DNA of 64,000 bases from CALKYB01 sp964510575. Its GTDB lineage: Bacteria; Bdellovibrionota_C; UBA2361; SZUA-149; CALKYB01. The DNA lies in NCBI GenBank assembly GCA_964510575.1, contig CAZECN010000001.1, forward strand, positions 129,228-193,227, read 5' to 3'. Shown one piece after another: positions 33,806 through 43,700 of the stretch (the first letter of the stretch is position 1; the number at the start of each line of letters is the position of its first letter). The notes under the pieces were generated by a model. It saw nothing but the letters and a program-made list of their open reading frames with translations. It did not search any database and was not told the origin of the DNA. The position numbers and the translations under genes are program-made.

Positions 33806-34792
33806 CTAAGCCAAAATATCGCCAATGCTAAGCAAATTGCCGTTCAACACATCAGCCGGCTTGACCGGATTTTTTCCCGGAAACTGTATCATTTCAAGGG
33901 CAAGAAAAGAACCTTCTCCGCAAGCAATTATTATTTCTGCCTTGTTTATCTCTACAATTGTGCCGGCCTTACCCTCGTTGAACCCCCGATCGTCTGCAGG
34001 TTTCGCCAAGAGAATCTTTATCAGCTTGTCTCCAGAGAAGGTCCTAGCACCAGGCACGGGTGTTGAGGCTCTAATGCGTCGATAGCAAGTTTCTGCGTTT
34101 TCTTCCCATTTTAAGCTGGCATCTTCCTTGGTCCATTTTTCAGCATAGGGTAGTTCGATGTCTGGTTGAGCCTCCGCTAGTAAATCTCCACTAAAAATTT
34201 TTGGTAAGGTTTCAATTAGGAGTTTGGCGGATAGGCTACAAAGTTTGTCATGGAGAGATCCCAAAGTTTCATTTTTTTCAACTGAACAGGTTTTTCGGGC
34301 ATAAACTGGTCCCGTATCAAGACCGCTATCCAGTGACATTATACAAGTTCCGGTCTCAGTGTCTCCTGAGTAGACAGTGTGTTGAATTGGGGCTGCCCCT
34401 CTCCATCTAGGTAGAAGACTGGGGTGGATATTAATTGCTCCAAATTCAGGCCATTCGATTAAAGGATCAGGAACTATCTGACCGTACGCTACGACAACTG
34501 CTGCCATGATTTCGCCTAAGTTGTTTAACTTTTCTGCTAGTTCAGAGCCTGTAAGTTCTGAATGATCAGATGATAACTTTAATTTTTTTAAAGTTTTAGG
34601 TTGTAAAACCGGAAGCCCTAACTCTAGCGCCGTTTTTTTTACTGCAGACGGTAAGGTCTTTTGTCCCCTGCCCGAAGGCCTATCAGGTTGGGTTAGAACT
34701 GCCTTAACTGTGAATCGGGAATCTTCAGCCAGCATTTTCAGTGGTAGTGCGGCGAACTCTGGAGTTCCGAGATATATTATTGGGTAGGGCAC
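33806..34792 (-). CDS. fmt: Methionyl-tRNA formyltransferase
   Basis: Formylates initiator Met-tRNA using 10-formyl-THF. 328 residues. The catalytic region NIHPSLLPRWRGAAPIQ near 116-132 contains the Asn-His pair and the SLLPxxRG loop, and the following GDTETGTCIMSLDSGLDTGP supplies the conserved Asp. The C-terminal tRNA-binding OB domain follows from about residue 210. It is coupled to def (3-bp gap), the standard def-fmt pair. Confidence 0.96.
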   Translation of the reverse strand: MPYPIIYLGTPEFAALPLKMLAEDSRFTVKAVLTQPDRPSGRGQKTLPSAVKKTALELGLPVLQPKTLKKLKLSSDHSELTGSELAEKLNNLGEIMAAVVVAYGQIVPDPLIEWPEFGAINIHPSLLPRWRGAAPIQHTVYSGDTETGTCIMSLDSGLDTGPVYARKTCSVEKNETLGSLHDKLCSLSAKLLIETLPKIFSGDLLAEAQPDIELPYAEKWTKEDASLKWEENAETCYRRIRASTPVPGARTFSGDKLIKILLAKPADDRGFNEGKAGTIVEINKAEIIIACGEGSFLALEMIQFPGKNPVKPADVLNGNLLSIGDILA

Positions 34793-34795
34793 TAT

Positions 34796-35320
34796 TCAGG
34801 ATTTTTTATACAGTTTAGCAAGTTTTTTTAGCTTACCTCTTAAGAACTCTTTTTTTACTCTGCTCAAATAATCGATAAATAACACGCCATTTAGATGGTC
34901 GATTTCATGCTGCAGGCAAATAGCGAGCATCCCATCTGCATCTATTGATATTTTTTGGCCTTCAGGGTCGAGCCCTTCAACGGTTACGGTTTCATATCTT
35001 GCTACTGATTCTTGGACTTCTGGAATGCTTAAACATCCTTCTTCGCCAGATACTTTTCCTTCAGATTCTACAATCTCAGGGTTTATTATTTTAAAAAGGC
35101 TAGGTTCGGCGCTGTCCTCAGAGTTGCCTCCAACATCAACCACGATAATTCTTTTCTTGATGCCAATCTGAGGAGCGGCTAATCCGATTCCTGGTGCGTC
35201 GTACATAGTTTCAACCATGTCTTCCACTAGGGTTCTGACTTCTTCGTCTATTTCCTCTACTGGGGAGCAAACTTCCCGTAATACTGGGTCTGGATAGAAT
35301 ACAATTTTTCGTATAGCCAT
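34796..35320 (-). CDS. def: Peptide deformylase
   Basis: A 174-residue Fe/Zn hydrolase that removes N-formyl groups from new proteins. All three motifs are present: GIGLAAPQIG near 44-53, EEGCLSIPE near 93-101 (metal Cys) and QHEIDHLNG near 135-143 (two metal His plus Glu). It sits between the hybrid kinase and fmt. Confidence 0.97.
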   Translation of the reverse strand: MAIRKIVFYPDPVLREVCSPVEEIDEEVRTLVEDMVETMYDAPGIGLAAPQIGIKKRIIVVDVGGNSEDSAEPSLFKIINPEIVESEGKVSGEEGCLSIPEVQESVARYETVTVEGLDPEGQKISIDADGMLAICLQHEIDHLNGVLFIDYLSRVKKEFLRGKLKKLAKLYKKS

Positions 35321-35335
35321 CTTTGAACTTTCTTC

Positions 35336-36568
35336 TTAGTTGCTGATTAGCTTTTCTACTAGATCTACTAGGTCTTCAGTCTCGAAGGGTTTATGGAGCC
35401 ATGGGCAGCCACTGTTCTTCATGAAAGATTGCAAGTCGGGAGAGCTTTTGTCACCAGTTATAAATGCAAAAGAATCTAATATTTCTGGTCGCTCTTGCTT
35501 TAGAATCTGATGAATTTCTTTTCCGTTGATGCCTTTCATGTTGATGTCACAAAGAACTGCATGAAAGAGAGCTCCGGCTCTTATTTTTTCAACGGCTTCT
35601 GTACCACTCATAATTTGGGTATTTAGCTCAGCATTTTTTCCAACTGTAACGGAAAGTATTTTTTCAATTGCTGTGGCTACCATCATTTCATCTTCAATTA
35701 CCAAGACTCTAATGCTTTCTGGTAAGGAGGCTGGGGTCAGCGATTGTTCAGGTTTACTGCTACTCTTTGAACTTCTAGAGCCGCCAAGTTCAATTTCAAC
35801 TAACTTGGACGGTGGAACGGTAATTCTGGTAGTGAAAGTATCTTCTCCACTTTTTCTATCTTCTTCCACCTCGAGCTTTCCGCCTGCTTTTTCTACGATT
35901 GACCAAACTACTGCAAGGCCCAGTCCAGAGCCTTTTTTTGTTTCTTGGCCCTTAATAAAAGGGCGAAACACCTGAGAGAGATCTTCTGGAAGAGGTGAGC
36001 TGAATCGATTGGATACCTCAACTACTGTTTCACCTTGATCGTTTTGACTAGCACTAACTTTAATTTTAGATGGTTTATCAACTTCTTTACTTTCAATGTG
36101 AGCATTTCTCAGTAGTTCAGAAATGGCTACTTGAAATTGGCCAGGGTCTATTTGAATAGTGGATTCTTCGTCGTGAAGTGTAATTTCTGGATCAAGATCA
36201 GCGAAATCACTGTTCGACTGAAGCCGTTGAACAGCTTTTTCCACGACTCTTCTTACCGGCGATAGCTCCTGATTGTTGGGGCGCGAGCTTAGTAGAAGGA
36301 CCATCCTTTCATTTAGTAGACCTACTCTCCAAGATTCGTTGACCATGGAATCAATGTAACTACTAGTTTTTTCAAAGTTAGAAAGTCCTCCCGAGTCTTT
36401 TGAAACTCTTTGAAGAAGAGAGCCTAGAGAAATAATAGCAGTTAAAGGGTTGCCTATTTCATGACCAATCTTATGTGCTAACTCTGAAAGAAGCTCTCCT
36501 TCTCGATAGGCTCCTAAGGAGTAGTCAGGTTGGGCGATTCTTCTTCCTTTAAACTGGACTATGTTCAT
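35336..36568 (-). CDS. Hybrid histidine kinase with C-terminal receiver, soluble
   Basis: 410 residues with no membrane segment and no obvious sensor domain. The dimerisation/phosphoacceptor helix lies near residues 28-48 with HKIGHEIGNPL (His 36). The ATPase domain covers about 110-260 with ISELLRNAH (N box) and GSGLGLAVVWSIVEKAGG (G box). A receiver domain (about 285-410) has IEDE acidic residues, the phosphoacceptor Asp in VLCDINMKG, Thr in FITGDKSS and Lys in LHKPFE. It therefore receives its signal through a partner. It is first of a kinase-def-fmt-rpe-plsY run, 15 bp upstream of def, an odd companion for translation and lipid genes. Confidence 0.88.
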   Translation of the reverse strand: MNIVQFKGRRIAQPDYSLGAYREGELLSELAHKIGHEIGNPLTAIISLGSLLQRVSKDSGGLSNFEKTSSYIDSMVNESWRVGLLNERMVLLLSSRPNNQELSPVRRVVEKAVQRLQSNSDFADLDPEITLHDEESTIQIDPGQFQVAISELLRNAHIESKEVDKPSKIKVSASQNDQGETVVEVSNRFSSPLPEDLSQVFRPFIKGQETKKGSGLGLAVVWSIVEKAGGKLEVEEDRKSGEDTFTTRITVPPSKLVEIELGGSRSSKSSSKPEQSLTPASLPESIRVLVIEDEMMVATAIEKILSVTVGKNAELNTQIMSGTEAVEKIRAGALFHAVLCDINMKGINGKEIHQILKQERPEILDSFAFITGDKSSPDLQSFMKNSGCPWLHKPFETEDLVDLVEKLISN

Positions 36569-36631
36569 TACTTTGATAAGCGATTGAAAGTGCAGCCAAG
36601 TTAACTAGTAACCAGACAGGCGTTAAAACGA

Positions 36632-36655
36632 ATTATAGTGGTTGTCTGTAGACAA
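36632..36655 (-). promoter_or_regulatory. Candidate promoter/operator of the kinase-def-fmt run
   Basis: On the minus strand a perfect TATAAT (36637-36632) lies 64 bp ahead of the kinase start. A TTGTC-TGTA-GACAA palindrome (36642-36655) sits where a repressor or activator could contact the promoter. No good -35 at 16-18 bp. Confidence 0.4.
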
Positions 36656-36671
36656 GCACGAGCAGTATAGA

Positions 36672-36692
36672 TGGTCAAAAGCTCTTTGACCA
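36672..36692. promoter_or_regulatory. Perfect 8-bp inverted repeat in the divergent promoter region
   Basis: TGGTCAAA (36672-36679) and TTTGACCA (36685-36692) flank a 5-bp centre. It lies between two divergent genes, 140 bp before the plus-strand start; it could be a protein-binding site or a small hairpin. Confidence 0.4.
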
Positions 36693-36811
36693 CATTTGTA
36701 AAGCTCAGAGAGGTTTGGACAACTAACTACTCGGCACAGGTTCTATTTAAATAGAGAGCCTCGACAAGAACTTCCTGAGTAGTTACGTTTCAACTGAACT
36801 CCACTCATATT

Positions 36812-37897
36812 TTGTGTAACTCTCAGTCTTTGTCATCGGTGCTTTTAGAAGATTTCCAACAATTCGCTTTTCCAGTGGTAGTGGTGCTTTTTTTTGTAGC
36901 AGCCCGCTATTTTAGGTTGGGAATTTCTAACTGGTTAGCCGTGATTCCTTTTCTTTTTTGGATAGCTAGTTTGTGCAATATCCATGGAGTTATGGCTAGC
37001 TCGGGTTTTGGTCCTTCGATGGCTATGGCTAGGTTGGTAGATGATCCAGAACTGGAGCTGAGGGGAAAGTTTTTTCGTGATTATCAGAAATTAGCGCGAA
37101 AAGAATCACTCCCATCCCTTGGATTGTTAGAGAACCAAATAGCCGATTCTGAAGAAGCCTTGCAAAGCCTTGAAGCCAAAGGTCTGGATATCTTGGTTTC
37201 AGGTAATTTTTCTTGGCTGACCATTAGTCTTTCTAGAGATCGTCTCGATAAAATTTCAGGGGTATCTTCTCTAACTAGAGAAGATATAGAGTATGAAAAC
37301 TATCTTTCACCTGATGATGTTTCTCGCCTGGTAGTTGTTAAGGGAGTTGACCAAAACAATGAGTGGTTGGTTCTAAAGGGCCCACAATCTGTGTTTCTAC
37401 CAACCAGAGACTCTTTACTAGCGAGGTCTTTTCTAGGTTGGATGGGTACGGCAGTTGGGTCAAAGGTAGAAAATGAGTCTAGAGATTTTTCATTTGAGAG
37501 GAGTTTTGCCCTTTCTCGAATTACTGAGTCTTTTGGACTCTGGGCCAGCAATGTTCCTCGAGCTTTTGGTGGTTTTTTACTGGGTACAGCTCATCTTATT
37601 AACTCGGTAGAGAATCGGTTTATGCCTGAGATGAAAATTTGTAGTAGATCTATTTTTGCTACGGCGGCAAGTCGAGTTTCTGCCAATGAGGATCCCGAGC
37701 TCTATGCCGCAATATTTAATAATGCTGCTATAGCGAAAATTCTCTCAACCACAACCCCACATGTAATGCGACAAGCTAAAGCTGAGCTATGGAAAGCAGC
37801 CAATACTAGAGATAATCAAGGAAAATTGGCTCCTGGCGCAAGGGTTGCTTATGTGAATCTTCTAAAGTTGGAGAGGTTGGGTATTGTTATTAGGTGA
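36812..37897 (+). CDS. Membrane-anchored hypothetical protein
   Basis: Not recognised. 361 residues from TTG 36812, with no clear ribosome site, so the start is uncertain. Two hydrophobic stretches near residues 18-35 and 40-60 anchor it; the remaining 300 residues are soluble with mixed helices and strands and no conserved motif I can name (a PSMAMARLVDDPELELRGKF stretch follows the anchor). The soluble part probably lies outside the inner membrane. It ends convergently with the GDSL hydrolase gene. Confidence 0.6.
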   Translation: MCNSQSLSSVLLEDFQQFAFPVVVVLFFVAARYFRLGISNWLAVIPFLFWIASLCNIHGVMASSGFGPSMAMARLVDDPELELRGKFFRDYQKLARKESLPSLGLLENQIADSEEALQSLEAKGLDILVSGNFSWLTISLSRDRLDKISGVSSLTREDIEYENYLSPDDVSRLVVVKGVDQNNEWLVLKGPQSVFLPTRDSLLARSFLGWMGTAVGSKVENESRDFSFERSFALSRITESFGLWASNVPRAFGGFLLGTAHLINSVENRFMPEMKICSRSIFATAASRVSANEDPELYAAIFNNAAIAKILSTTTPHVMRQAKAELWKAANTRDNQGKLAPGARVAYVNLLKLERLGIVIR

Positions 37898-37911
37898 TTT
37901 TTTGAATCTGC

Positions 37912-38841
37912 TTAGCTTGGGTTTAAGATTTCCCTAGTTTGAATTTCAGAGTCAACAATAGTTGGAGCTCCGGGGCGAGGATCTCCAGGGTTTGAGCCTA
38001 CGACATTAACTTCATCTGAGTCGCTTAGACCATCTCCATCAGAGTCGAGAGAGGTTGGATTCGAGTTGAAAACAAAAACTTCATCCCCGTCTGAAATTGA
38101 ATCCCCATCGGTATCAGCAATCAGCGGGTCGCTACCAAAGGAAGGTTCGGCAAAATCGTATATTCCGTCCTGGTCAGTATCCACTGGTCTAATGGAGTTT
38201 CCAATATCGACCAACCTTGTCTGAAGTAGGTTAGCCATCATTTGATATCCAGTGGCATCAGGATGGAGATCGTCACTACTTAAAACGCCCGGTCCTAAGC
38301 TAAAAAAATCAACTTCGGTAAAAGGCTCAATTTGCCGGTTAACTGCATTTACCCAGCCAACTTGGAACCCTCTGTTAACATGGATAAGTGTTCCAAGTAG
38401 AGGCACCGCACCGGTAGCTGCTGCAACTTGTTCAATTCTTAGTAGATTAGCTCTTGTCGCTGCTGCGCTAGTATTAAGAAAAAAATCATTAACACCTTCA
38501 AGTATTACTATGTAGTCTGGGTTAGGTATTGAGGTAAAAACTCCAGGGGCGCGTGCAAGACCAGTTGGGGTTCTTTCCCCTGAAATACCTGCATTGAGGA
38601 TGAAGGCGTTTGGTAAGAGCAGGTTTAACCAACCGGGATATCCTAAGCCTGTCTCGTCCCTAACTCCAAAAGTTATCGAGTCTCCAAAGCAGATGATAAC
38701 CAGCTGTCTGTCGCAGTTATGGTCGACTATCCCATCGATGTCTTGGCAGGCTTCCGCTTGGCCACTCAATCCAAGGAGTAACAGAGTTCCTACTACTAGT
38801 AGGTTTTTTATTTGTTTTCTCAATTCTTTTCGTAGTGACAT
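37912..38841 (-). CDS. Exported SGNH/GDSL hydrolase with calcium-type repeats
   Basis: 309 residues. Signal peptide (about 1-31, ending GQAEA). SGNH blocks: I VIICFGDSITFG (nucleophile Ser) near 48-59, II NAGISGERT near 83, III VILEGVNDF near 111, V DDLHPDATGY (Asp-His) near 190. A C-terminal Asp-rich tail (about 215-290) carries thrombospondin type 3-like units (DTDQDGIYD, ADTDGDSISDGDE, LDSDGDGLSDSDE), a known calcium-binding pattern. It is probably a secreted esterase or lipase, perhaps acting on lipids or acylated glycans. Confidence 0.9.
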   Translation of the reverse strand: MSLRKELRKQIKNLLVVGTLLLLGLSGQAEACQDIDGIVDHNCDRQLVIICFGDSITFGVRDETGLGYPGWLNLLLPNAFILNAGISGERTPTGLARAPGVFTSIPNPDYIVILEGVNDFFLNTSAAATRANLLRIEQVAAATGAVPLLGTLIHVNRGFQVGWVNAVNRQIEPFTEVDFFSLGPGVLSSDDLHPDATGYQMMANLLQTRLVDIGNSIRPVDTDQDGIYDFAEPSFGSDPLIADTDGDSISDGDEVFVFNSNPTSLDSDGDGLSDSDEVNVVGSNPGDPRPGAPTIVDSEIQTREILNPS

Positions 38842-38951
38842 TTATCGACTAAGTTAGTGGCTTAAGAGTGTACCTCTGCTAGGTTCTTAGGGGCATTAAG
38901 TTTAGACCAAATTCACCATAATCGTAAGTATTTTGAAAACGATCTCTCCAG

Positions 38952-39094
38952 ATATACTCAACCTGATTTAAATTCCGGCTTTTAAAGACATTTAAGGGTT
39001 GAGTATATAGTTTTTTGGCCGAACTAAAAGTTCGGCTTTATACTGCGCCCATGATAACTCTCTAAAAATCGAATTTTCAATGAGGCGCGGTATA
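38952..39094 (-). mobile_element. Modular nested inverted-repeat element, copy B (short form)
   Basis: Reads on the minus strand as M1 39094-39039 (56 bp, arms TATACCGCGCCT / GGGCGCAGTATA), linker 39038-39009 (30 bp, perfect GCCGAACT/AGTTCGGC hairpin), M3 39008-38952 (57 bp, perfect 12-bp ends ATATACTCAACC/GGTTGAGTATAT). It matches copy A block for block except that the 167-bp M2 block is absent with no scar. Outer TA dinucleotides are on both sides. It lies between divergent genes, 46 bp before the start at 39141, and may affect that gene's promoter. Confidence 0.85.
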
Positions 39095-39140
39095 GACCTA
39101 AATTTTAAGAACTTATTATTGAACATATATTTAGTTATAA

Positions 39141-40664
39141 ATGTCTGAGCAAAAAATAGCTAAGGGCCTTAAAGAAGTTTGGCAGATTCGAGGGGTTGGT
39201 CTTCTGATTATGGCTTTGGCTAGCATTGCTGCTGGTAGCTATCTCTTTTCTCCTTTAACTGGATTTCTGTTTTTTCGTCAGCTGGCAGTTGGTCGTTGGA
39301 TCAGAGCAAACGGGGAAGTGCCTTTCGCTGATATGTGGACTCAGGCTGGTCGAGATCGAGTTTGGCATGACGGCTCATGGCTATGGGATCTTTTGATTGC
39401 AATGATAGAAAGGGTTCCTTTTGAGAGCTCCTTTTTGACCCTTAAGCTCTTGCTCGGTATTTTCCTATGCCTTGCTTTGGCAAATTGTTTTTCTAGATGC
39501 AGTGGTTCTCTGTTCTTTGGTTTTGTGATTTCGATGCCAGTTGTCTCGGGGATACTGTACCGAGCTACATTAGATTCATCTTTAATAGCTTATGTTCTAA
39601 CTGCGCTAATTCTACTTCTTTTGAGCCCTTGGTTTACAGGGCAGCGAGCAGGGTGGTTGGGCTGTTTACTTCTTTTTCTTAGTGCAATTCTGCTATCTAA
39701 TACTTACGAAGATCATCTATTGGTGCTTTTATTTATCTCTGGATTGTTGGTTGGTAGCTATGATCGTTCTAGTAGGTCGCTTCCAATATTCCTTCTACTT
39801 AGCCCAGTTTTTCTGACCCCCTATTTTGGTGCTCAGGCTTTGCAAGAGACTGCATCCAGTGTTTCTTCTTTTTTTGATAGACTATCGTTTAATCCTAATC
39901 CTGGTTCTTTGTATAACTTTGAGACTAGTTTCGTAATATTGGTTTGGGCTTTGGCGCTCGTATTGGTTTTAGAAAATCGTTCTTTAAAAAAATTAAAATT
40001 ACTTCGCTTTGTTTTTTTGCCTCTCACTCTCTCAGTAACGGCATTAGTTGATGTTGGGTTAGCTCCCTGGGCTTTAATATTCTCTGGGCTAGTTGTTAGT
40101 ATTTCTTGGAGAATAGGAGAAGAAAGTGGAGGTAACTTCCGAACTTTTATTGTCAAGATTAGAAATGCCTTAGCTGCGGTGGATCCTGCTCCAGCGGGCT
40201 TTTTATTTTTTTGTATAGTTTTTGTTAATATAAAAAAGTCTGCCCAGTTGCCAATTGGAACTGACTACACACCTCTTCCAGCTGATTTAGAGGATGCCCT
40301 TGGGGAGTTAGAGGGAGCGAGTGTTCTTCACAATCGTGAATTAGGAGATTACTTGGTTTATCTTTATTCAGATCATAATGGCTCAGTTTTAAAAAAGCCT
40401 CACTTGGACTCCAGAGTAGCTGTTTTTAGCCGGGAGCTTTCCAAAAGAGAGATGAAGGCTGAGGGCTTAGTGGATGGAGGGGTGAGCTTGTATTCGTGGT
40501 TGGATCCTAAATATGTGCTTTGCCGGACAAAGACCCCACTTTGTAAGCTATTTATTGAGGAACCGTCCTGGAATCCGGTTGAGAATAAAAATCCCGATTC
40601 TAATACTAGGCATTTTCAGGGCCTGTGGACATTGCTTTCTAGCGAAGGTGACGAAGTCCGGTAA
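39141..40664 (+). CDS. Multi-spanning membrane protein, possibly glycosyltransferase-like
   Basis: 507 residues. About 10 hydrophobic helices fill residues 20-370, with a first loop rich in charged and aromatic residues (RQLAVGRWIRANGEVPFADM, then WLWDLL) like the catalytic loop of GT-C membrane glycosyltransferases. A soluble C-terminal part of about 135 residues follows. No family can be named. No ribosome site is visible and the start lies just after element copy B, so its transcription may depend on element sequence. Confidence 0.65.
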   Translation: MSEQKIAKGLKEVWQIRGVGLLIMALASIAAGSYLFSPLTGFLFFRQLAVGRWIRANGEVPFADMWTQAGRDRVWHDGSWLWDLLIAMIERVPFESSFLTLKLLLGIFLCLALANCFSRCSGSLFFGFVISMPVVSGILYRATLDSSLIAYVLTALILLLLSPWFTGQRAGWLGCLLLFLSAILLSNTYEDHLLVLLFISGLLVGSYDRSSRSLPIFLLLSPVFLTPYFGAQALQETASSVSSFFDRLSFNPNPGSLYNFETSFVILVWALALVLVLENRSLKKLKLLRFVFLPLTLSVTALVDVGLAPWALIFSGLVVSISWRIGEESGGNFRTFIVKIRNALAAVDPAPAGFLFFCIVFVNIKKSAQLPIGTDYTPLPADLEDALGELEGASVLHNRELGDYLVYLYSDHNGSVLKKPHLDSRVAVFSRELSKREMKAEGLVDGGVSLYSWLDPKYVLCRTKTPLCKLFIEEPSWNPVENKNPDSNTRHFQGLWTLLSSEGDEVR

Positions 40665-40689
40665 TAGATGATAGGTTCTCCCCAATTCA

Positions 40690-40719
40690 GAGGGCCCTAG
40701 AGAGGCCTCAAACTTTTTT
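40690..40719 (+). terminator. Candidate terminator upstream of purL
   Basis: GAGGGCC (40690-40696) pairs with GGCCTC (40704-40709) with one bulge, followed after 4 nt by T6 (40714-40719). It lies between the membrane-protein stop and purL. Confidence 0.5.
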
Positions 40720-40735
40720 CCATTCTTTTAGGGCA

Positions 40736-43700
40736 ATGCATACAAGTTTTTTTACCAATTCATCTTCTATTTTTGTTGTTGAAAGCGATCAAGAGCTCTC
40801 CTCAGCTGACGCGGAAAAAGTTGAATGGATGTTACAGGCCGTTCATTCTGATCAGACCAGCTACCAAGGGGAGTATCTTGGGCCTAGAAAAGAGATGGTA
40901 ACCCCTTGGTCTACAAATGCAGTCGAAATAGCCGGCAACCTTGGGATTGGCTCGATTAAAAGAATTGAAAACTTTCAACAGATAATTGATGACAAGCTAG
41001 TTGATGGATCGAACCTTGAGTTTGACCCCATGACCCAGAGTAAGTTTTCTTCCTTGGGTGCTAACACTCTCTTAGTCGATCGAGATCCAGAGCCATTGCA
41101 GGAGATTGATGATATTGAAGCTTATAACTCTGAAAACGGACTAGCCTTATCTCAAGAGGAAATAGAATTTCTTGAAAAGTTTGTTCTTAGCTCAGGAAGA
41201 AAACTTACCGATGCGGAATTATTTGGTTTTGCTCAAATAAACTCAGAGCATTGTCGACACAAAATATTTAATGGAACTTTTGTTGTTGAAGGGGATAAGA
41301 AGAATCAATCTCTTTTTGACCTTATCAAAAAAACCACTGCTGAGAATGGAGAGACAGTAGTCTCTGCATATAAAGATAATGTCGCTTTTCTGAAAGGGCC
41401 AGGTGTAAACCTATTTCACCCCGGGGATCAGAATCTTTTTGGTTTATCAAAAAAATCTACTGTTATTTCTCTAAAGGCTGAAACTCATAATTTTCCAACT
41501 ACTGTTGAGCCTTTCAGTGGGGCTAGTACGGGAAGTGGAGGAGAAATTAGGGACAGGATGGCTGGAGGACGTGGGAGTATTCCTATGGCTGGAACAGCTG
41601 TTTACATGACTTCTTACCCTCGTTTGGAAGGCTCCTTAGCAGCTTCTTGGGAAAATAAGTTTAGTGAAAGAAGTTGGAAGTACCAGTCACCTCGAGAAAT
41701 ACTAACCAAGGCTTCGAATGGAGCCTCTGATTTTGGTAACAAGTTCGGTCAACCTTTGATTACCGGCTCTCTTCTAGTTTTTGAGGGAGAAAGTGAGCGC
41801 TCTAGTTACGCCTACGATCGGACGGTAATGTTGGCGGGCGGAATTGGTTACACTACGGATGATAATGCGATTAAGACTGATCCTGAACCTGGACAGTTAA
41901 TTGTTGTATTAGGTGGGGATAATTACAGGATTGGAATGGCAGGGGGTTCTGTCAGTTCGGTAGATACCGGAGCCGCTTCAACTGCACTCGAGTTATCGGC
42001 TGTTCAGAGGCCAAACCCTGAGATGCAAAAGCGAGTTTTTAATGCAATTCGATCCTTGGTTGAGCGGGGCTCTAACCCAATAGTTCTAGTGCATGATCAT
42101 GGAGCTGGTGGTCATATGAATTGTTTGGCTGAGTTGGTTGAAGAAAGAGGGGGGCGAATAGAAGTAGACAAGCTTCCTATCGGGGACAAAACACTTTCAG
42201 TTAAAGAAATTCTTTCTAACGAGTCCCAAGAGAGAATGGGCTTGGTGATTGCTAAAGAGAACTTATCTGAGCTTGAAGCAATTTGCACTCGAGAAAGAGC
42301 GCCTTTTTATGTGGTTGGAGAGATTACTGATGATAGTACACTTCGATTTGTAGAATCTGATTCAGATTCCAATAGCCTGGAACCTGTGAACCTACCTTTT
42401 GAGGTCATCTTGGGTTCCGCCCCGACTACTATATTAGAGGGGGAGGTAGAAGCTATAGGTACTCCAGCCATTAAGCTTGAAATTAGTAGTAATGAAGATT
42501 TGCTAGCCACGGTGCAAAAGCTACTTTCTTTAGAAAGCGTTGCCTGTAAAGATTGGTTGACCAATAAGGTTGATCGGAGTGTTACCGGGTTAGTGGCTTG
42601 TCAGCAATGCGCTGGACCTTTGCAACTCCCGCTTAACGATTTGGGTGTTATGGCGTCATCCTATGAAGGAGGGGCTGGGATAGCGACTTCTATAGGTCAT
42701 GCGCCAATTGCCGCCTTGATCGATGAGAAGGCTGGATCTCGTTTAGCGATTGCAGAGGCTCTGACTAATATTGTTTTTGCTGAGCTAGAAGATGGATTGA
42801 ACTCCGTCTCTCTGAGTGCGAACTGGATGTGGCCTGCTAAAAGGCCAGGGGAGAACGTGAGGCTTTACCAAGCTGTTGAAGCGGTGTCTGAATTTTCTAT
42901 TGCCCTAGGTTTACCAGTCCCAACTGGTAAAGATTCTCTTTCCATGACTATGAATTATCCAGATGGAGCTGAGGTTCGCGCCCCGGGAACGGTTGTTATA
43001 TCTGCTTCTGCCCCTGTTAGAGATATCGAAAAGACGGTAACTGCCGACTTAAAAGACCAGACAGACACTAGCCTTGTTTATGTTAATTTCTCCGGACAAA
43101 CCAAAGATGCCCTTGGTGGTAGCAGCTTGGCTCAGACCTTGGGTGGAATAGGGAATGAGGTGCCGGATGTTGAGTCTGTCGAAGATTTAAAATCAGCCTT
43201 TGAGGCTGTTCAGAAGCTTATTTCTAAGGGATTGGTCTTAGCAGGACATGATGTTTCTGCCGGTGGTCTGATTGGATGTGTTCTTGAGATGGCTTTTGTG
43301 GGTGATGTCGGATTTGAACTAAGCTTACCTAAGGAACAAAACTTATCTTATCTTTTTTGTGAAAAGCCTGGCGTGGTTTTGCAAATTAAAACCGATTCAT
43401 TGGCCACCATAGAGGAAGATTTTCCAAGGGTTGATTTTATTGACCTAGGAGTGGTCGGAGGAGAGGCCGTTAGTATCCAGGCCGGTGGTTTAAAGCTTAG
43501 CGAGTATTTGGCGGGTTTGAGAGAAACTTGGTTTAAACCTTCCTCTCTGTTGGACAGCTTCCAATGTGAAAACGATAAGGATTTAGAAAGACGGGAGAGT
43601 TTCGCTAGGAATAAACTTGTCTATGACTTCCCAAAAGATTTTAAGAAGTCTTTAGAGAATATTCCTCAAATTTCTAGCGATAAAGCCAAAGGACCCTTGG

